The notes beneath the pieces are model-generated. The model was given only the letters and a program-made list of their open reading frames with translations. It made no database searches and was not told the DNA's origin. This document shows, one piece after another, positions 60,459 through 64,000 of a stretch of 64,000 nt of DNA. The translations under genes were made by a program, and so were the position numbers. Positions within the stretch are counted from its first letter, which is position 1. Each line of letters begins with the position of its first letter. Origin of the DNA: CAZAQV01 sp964487255 (GTDB lineage: Bacteria > Myxococcota_A > Polyangia > Polyangiales > CAZAQV01); assembly GCA_964487255.1 (NCBI GenBank), contig CAZAQV010000013.1, forward strand, positions 119,856-183,855, read 5' to 3'.

Positions 60459-61793
60459 ATGCGGGAACTCTTAACATGTATTGTGATCGGCGCGCTTTTC
60501 TGGGGATGCAGCTGTGACGACGGCGATCCTGGAACGGAGGCTGACGCCAGCGCCTTGCCGGACTCAGGCAACGCCATCCCATGCGTCAACGATTCTGAAT
60601 GCGGTTCCGACGTTTGCCACCCTGTCTCCTGGACCTGTGCGCCGGTGGGCGACGCCTGTCAGGCTCAATCGGAGTGCTCGGGAGGCACCTACTGCGACGA
60701 CACGAAAGCAGTTTGTCTACCTGGCCGCGCAGGTAGCCCATGTGCATCAGACTCCAACTGCCTAACCGGTTGCCAAGACAACATGTGCAACTGCGACTCA
60801 CTCGTTCAAGCCCCCGTGCTTGAGAGTGGCCCGCTCGACATTTACATGGTGTTCGACCGCACCGGCAGCATGGGAGAGACCTGCGACTATGTTCCCGACC
60901 AGCATCCGCCCCTTCGTGCGCAAAAGGCATGTTACGCCGTGTGGGCGCTCTCGGACTATCTGACCACCGTGTCGCCACCAAAGGAGACGCGCTTCGCCTT
61001 TCAGTTCATGTCGCAACCGGACGACGATGCCTGCGACGGCGTGCCCTACGAGACGCCCCTGGTCGGGCTGACGTCTCTACCGGTCTCTTTAGACAGCGAG
61101 ATCATCGACGCATTGGATAAAGAGACCTTTGAAGGCGGCTTGGGGACCGACATCGAGAGCGCACTTCTGGGGATGTCTGTCTTCACCGCGGCGAACAAAT
61201 CGGCGGACCGCGAGATGATCGGCGTGCTACTCACGGACGGCAACCCTGAAGGCGGTTGCGAAGAGGACATCGGCAAACTAGCGAACATCATTTCTCAGTC
61301 CGAGCAGCGCATTTTCATCATCGGTATGACCGGCGCGGACGAAAACAACCTCGAGCGGCTCGCGCTCGCAGGTGGCGCCGAGCCACACAACGACTACTGC
61401 GGCAACATCGGCCCCCCATGTCACTATTGGAATGTCGGCGACGGCTCGGGCGAAGCCCTCAAAGATGCGCTTCAGGCCATCGTAAACCAAGCCGTGCCAC
61501 TTCCGTGTGATTACGACATCACCGGGCTCAAGGCGCCTCAGGGCGAAGCCCTCGATTACGGCAAAGTGAACCTCTCCTTTACCGAGAACAACGTCGTAGA
61601 CACCTTCGGGCAGGTGCCAACAGGCAGCGATTGCCCTGACGACGTGCCCGCCTGGTACTACGACAACGCTAGCACACCCAAAACCATCCGCCTGTGTCAA
61701 AAGGCGTGCGACACGGTGACGAGCGCAGCCAACGATGCCCGAGTCGACATCGTGGTCGGTTGCGAAGAAACCGTCACCTTACCTCTCCGCTAA
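60459..61793 (+). CDS. VWA-domain lipoprotein
   Basis: 444 residues, GGGAGG upstream of the ATG. Lipobox LFWGC followed by SCDDGDPG and a linker (EADASALPDSG). Two Cys-rich C-x-NDSEC-type modules follow (residues 45-115). A VWA domain starts near 120: DIYMVFDRTGSMGETC (MIDAS Asp-x-Thr-Gly-Ser), then EGGLGTDIESALLG (MIDAS Thr), and VLLTDGNPEGGC (third Asp). The C-terminal 90 residues are Cys-containing. A metal-dependent adhesin-like role at the surface is likely. Confidence 0.85.
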   Translation: MRELLTCIVIGALFWGCSCDDGDPGTEADASALPDSGNAIPCVNDSECGSDVCHPVSWTCAPVGDACQAQSECSGGTYCDDTKAVCLPGRAGSPCASDSNCLTGCQDNMCNCDSLVQAPVLESGPLDIYMVFDRTGSMGETCDYVPDQHPPLRAQKACYAVWALSDYLTTVSPPKETRFAFQFMSQPDDDACDGVPYETPLVGLTSLPVSLDSEIIDALDKETFEGGLGTDIESALLGMSVFTAANKSADREMIGVLLTDGNPEGGCEEDIGKLANIISQSEQRIFIIGMTGADENNLERLALAGGAEPHNDYCGNIGPPCHYWNVGDGSGEALKDALQAIVNQAVPLPCDYDITGLKAPQGEALDYGKVNLSFTENNVVDTFGQVPTGSDCPDDVPAWYYDNASTPKTIRLCQKACDTVTSAANDARVDIVVGCEETVTLPLR

Positions 61794-61998
61794 CCGCATT
61801 CGCGCGCACCCGACGACGCTTACAAGTCTCCTCGCAAGCGTCAGTTGGAGCGCACGTCGCGTTCCAACCCACACACCAATACGGGTCGATGCGCCAAACG
61901 CCCACAACTTCTCTTGTAGATCCGTGCGCCTGAGTTTCGCATGAAACTTGCACACACTTCACTACTGGAGCCCCTCATGCCCCAGAGAGTAGGAGACG

Positions 61999-63516
61999 AT
62001 GATCTTGAAATTGTGTGTGCCGTGCAAGTTCGCCCTAGCCCTATGCCTCACTTCGGTAGGCTGTGGCGATCCTGAAGAATCCTTTCCTGGCGGCCCGACC
62101 GGTGACGGAAACGTCATCGGAGAGGGCGTCGACAGCGACGGAGACGGAATCTCCGACGCGCAAGAGCGAAGCAACGGAACCGACCCCAACCAGCGCGATA
62201 GCGATGGCGACGGTTATTCCGATCGCCAGGAGTTCGACTTTGGAAGCGACCCCAACAGTGCTCAGAGCACACCCGAGGCATTGGCGTGTGTGAACGAGTC
62301 CTCGACCGCCATCCCCGGATCGCGGCCACTCGATATCGTCGTCGCGGTGGATGCATCGTCGAGTATGCAGGCTGAAATAAAGGGCATCGAAGGCTTTATC
62401 AACCAGAGCTTTGCTCAGATCTTGGACGAAAAGGGTATCGACTACCAGGTCACCTTGATCGCGCACTACGGAAACTCAGACGATCTAACCGACGATGTGA
62501 TCGTGCGCTGGAACGGCGAACTCGATGATTTTTTCGGGATATGTATCCGCCCACCTCTTGGAGGCAACTCGTGCCAGGTCGGTTCCGGCGACGCCGATGG
62601 CGACGGGGTCACTGACATGGTTGAAATGGCGCCGAAGCCTGGTCCGCGTTTTGTGCATATCGACCAGTCTGTCGATAGCAACGACGCACTGGATGTCCTG
62701 ATGTACACCTACGATCACGACGCCTATAAGTACGCCCAGGGCGGCGCATCCGGATCAGGGCTGGCGCCCAACGGCTGGCGTGAGCGGCTGCGCGCCGACG
62801 CGCTCAAGTTCTTCGTCTTGTTCACTGACGATACCAGTGACCTCAACGCCGATGTCTTTGAGGACTGGCTTTTCGATGCTGCCAGAGGCGGCCAATTTGG
62901 AACGGCCGATGCTCGAAACTATGTCTTTCATAGTGTCGTGGGGATGGTCGAAAAACCCGGCACACTGTTTTGGTCACCCCAAGACGGTATGCAAGGCGAC
63001 GAGTGCGAATCGGCATCAGACCTGGGCAACGAGTATCAAACGCTGAGCATCAACAGCCAGGGCCTACGCTTCTCAGTTTGCAACGATGGAGACGCGAGCA
63101 AATATGACCAGTTGTTTGAAGAGCTTGCCGCCAATGCCATTTCCGTCAGCCAAGTGCCGTGTTGGTATGGGCTGCCGGCTCCGGCTGCAGGCCTAGACTA
63201 TGACCTCAACTCGATCATTGTCCGCTACACGTCAGGTGCAGGGTCCGTTCAAGACTTCGCCAATGTTCCGTCGCAAGACGAATGCGCGAACCACGACGCC
63301 TACTACGCGAGCACGGGCGGCGTGCAACTTTGCGAATCCGCATGCTCAACGGTGCAGGCAGATCCAAACGCCAAGCTCCAGCTGATCGTCGCTTGTGGAG
63401 GCAATGGTCTCGACGACGACGGCGACGGCGTTGACGACGATGGCGACGGCAAGGTCGACGAAGACTACACGGGCGACGGAAACTCAGGAGACGACGGCGG
63501 GATCCTCATTCGTTAG
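61999..63516 (+). CDS. VWA-domain lipoprotein with calcium-binding TSP3-like repeats and DGD tail
   Basis: 505 residues. Lipobox LTSVGC. Residues 40-85 hold two thrombospondin type-3-like calcium units (DSDGDGISDAQE, DSDGDGYSDRQE, each followed by xxGxDPN). A VWA domain begins near 110: DIVVAVDASSSMQ (MIDAS D-x-S-x-S), with TDDTSDLNADVFEDW later. A DGDGVTD motif lies in an insertion (about 198). The C-terminus reads GLDDDGDGVDDDGDGK and VDEDYTGDG, then GGILIR, matching the tail of the lipoprotein at 59289. A MIDAS surface adhesin is likely. Confidence 0.85.
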   Translation: MILKLCVPCKFALALCLTSVGCGDPEESFPGGPTGDGNVIGEGVDSDGDGISDAQERSNGTDPNQRDSDGDGYSDRQEFDFGSDPNSAQSTPEALACVNESSTAIPGSRPLDIVVAVDASSSMQAEIKGIEGFINQSFAQILDEKGIDYQVTLIAHYGNSDDLTDDVIVRWNGELDDFFGICIRPPLGGNSCQVGSGDADGDGVTDMVEMAPKPGPRFVHIDQSVDSNDALDVLMYTYDHDAYKYAQGGASGSGLAPNGWRERLRADALKFFVLFTDDTSDLNADVFEDWLFDAARGGQFGTADARNYVFHSVVGMVEKPGTLFWSPQDGMQGDECESASDLGNEYQTLSINSQGLRFSVCNDGDASKYDQLFEELAANAISVSQVPCWYGLPAPAAGLDYDLNSIIVRYTSGAGSVQDFANVPSQDECANHDAYYASTGGVQLCESACSTVQADPNAKLQLIVACGGNGLDDDGDGVDDDGDGKVDEDYTGDGNSGDDGGILIR

Positions 63517-63556
63517 AATAGTGCAGCACAGCAGGTTTGTGGAAGGCACGGCCATT

Positions 63557-63593
63557 AAAAAAAGGCGACCACACTGGGTGGTCGCCCTTTTCT
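63557..63593. terminator. Bidirectional Rho-independent terminator
   Basis: GGCGACCAC (63564-63572), a 5-base loop and GTGGTCGCC (63578-63586) form a perfect 9-bp stem, with seven A on the left and CTTTTC on the right. It can serve the VWA lipoprotein gene and the convergent gene at the right edge. Confidence 0.85.
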
Positions 63594-63615
63594 ATGCAAG
63601 CGTTCTGTCGAAGCG

Positions 63616-64000
63616 TTAGCCGGCGCTTGCGCTGGCATTCACCGCAGCGCTCAGATCGGGGAACTGTGCGTTGATGGCACCGGTCATCGTGCGCAGGTCG
63701 CTGTTCATGGCGCGCTGCTTGTCGTTGGCTTCGCCCACCGCGGCCGCGCCCTGCTTGAGTTCGGCCTGGATCTTATCGAGCTGCAGCGCAAGAGTCGGGT
63801 CACTGGCAAGATCCGTGACCGCCTCGACGTGCAGCTGAAGGCCACGCTTGTTGATGCCAGCGCCGCGACCATCGAGGTGCGCGTTGGCTTGGTTTAGCTG
63901 AAGAATGATCTTCATATTGGCTTCGACCTTGGCCCACTTGTCGGCGTCACTAAGGATCGGATGCTCGGTGACCGTCGTCTCAAGTGTGCAGGAGCCTGGG
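63616..64000 (-). CDS. C-terminal part of an unknown helical protein (5' partial)
   Basis: The frame is open from the right edge through to the stop at 63616, so the ATG at 63915 is probably internal; the codons before it read W-A-K-V-E-A-N. The visible 127 residues are mainly helical (LALQLDKIQAELKQGAAAVG, NDKQRAMNSDLRTMTGAIN) and end with SAAVNASASAG. One Cys lies near the window edge. No domain is recognised. Confidence 0.65.
   Translation of the reverse strand, partial: PGSCTLETTVTEHPILSDADKWAKVEANMKIILQLNQANAHLDGRGAGINKRGLQLHVEAVTDLASDPTLALQLDKIQAELKQGAAAVGEANDKQRAMNSDLRTMTGAINAQFPDLSAAVNASASAG

Overview
The window looks like a chromosomal segment from a Myxococcota bacterium (Polyangia/Sandaracinus-like). 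This is an inference from gene content: many Cys-rich and Asp/Gly-rich lipoproteins with MopE-like motifs, a DUF1592/DUF1552 pair, a TPR protein beside a PEGA-tailed Ser/Thr kinase and an FHA/sigma-54-type activator, SHOCT and patatin proteins, and GC-rich codon use. I see no rRNA, tRNA, CRISPR array, prophage or intact transposase. Two runs of exactly 100 N, each inside a tandem repeat within a gene, mark it as a scaffolded draft assembly.

Layout. 0-4 kb: tail of a probable N-formylglutamate amidohydrolase, a double-CDGSH/glutamate-synthase fusion, a Cys-repeat lipoprotein and a MITE-like element. 4-10.8 kb: RND efflux operon (adaptor, pump, outer-membrane channel) with a palindrome and a small exported protein upstream. 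10.7-26.5 kb: PD40/heme-motif lipoprotein, GuaB1, TerB-acyl-CoA oxidase fusion, patatin, two lipoproteins, prolyl oligopeptidase, GST, PH/SHOCT protein, YdeI-like protein, EF-hand protein, and a His/Lys/Gly-rich exported protein coupled to a mini-lipoprotein. 26.5-30.5 kb: second MITE-like element and the TPR / kinase / FHA-AAA+ signalling module. 30.5-36.1 kb: CBM6-like lipoprotein divergent from DUF1592-DUF1552 genes and a MopE-type lipoprotein. 36-47.5 kb: P450, SpoIIAA-like protein, Cys-rich lipoproteins, SRPBCC protein, barrel-like protein and two tandem DEAD-box helicases. 47.6-48.7 kb: a decay zone holding the 3' remnants of an SDR gene and a CBS-domain gene around two small membrane-protein genes. 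48.7-58 kb: SDR, small PQQ-like protein, RCK potassium channel, a methyltransferase/radical-SAM pair, a truncated epimerase beside a WS/DGAT acyltransferase, and exported proteins of unknown role. 58-63.5 kb: an island of four Asp/Gly-rich, probably calcium-binding lipoproteins, two with VWA domains. The right edge cuts another gene.

The dominant theme is the cell surface: about eighteen predicted lipoproteins in 64 kb, several sharing a modular N-terminus (Gly-Cys-Ser-Cys plus acidic linker) or an acidic repeat C-terminus. The observations I rate highest are the two 164-bp IS630-like MITEs, each sitting exactly in a CTAG that forms the stop codon of a neighbouring gene; the double-CDGSH/glutamate-synthase and TerB/acyl-CoA-oxidase fusions; the repeat-located assembly gaps whose true length modulo the repeat can be deduced; and the gene remnants near 48 kb. 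All functional calls are from reading the sequence; no database search was possible.
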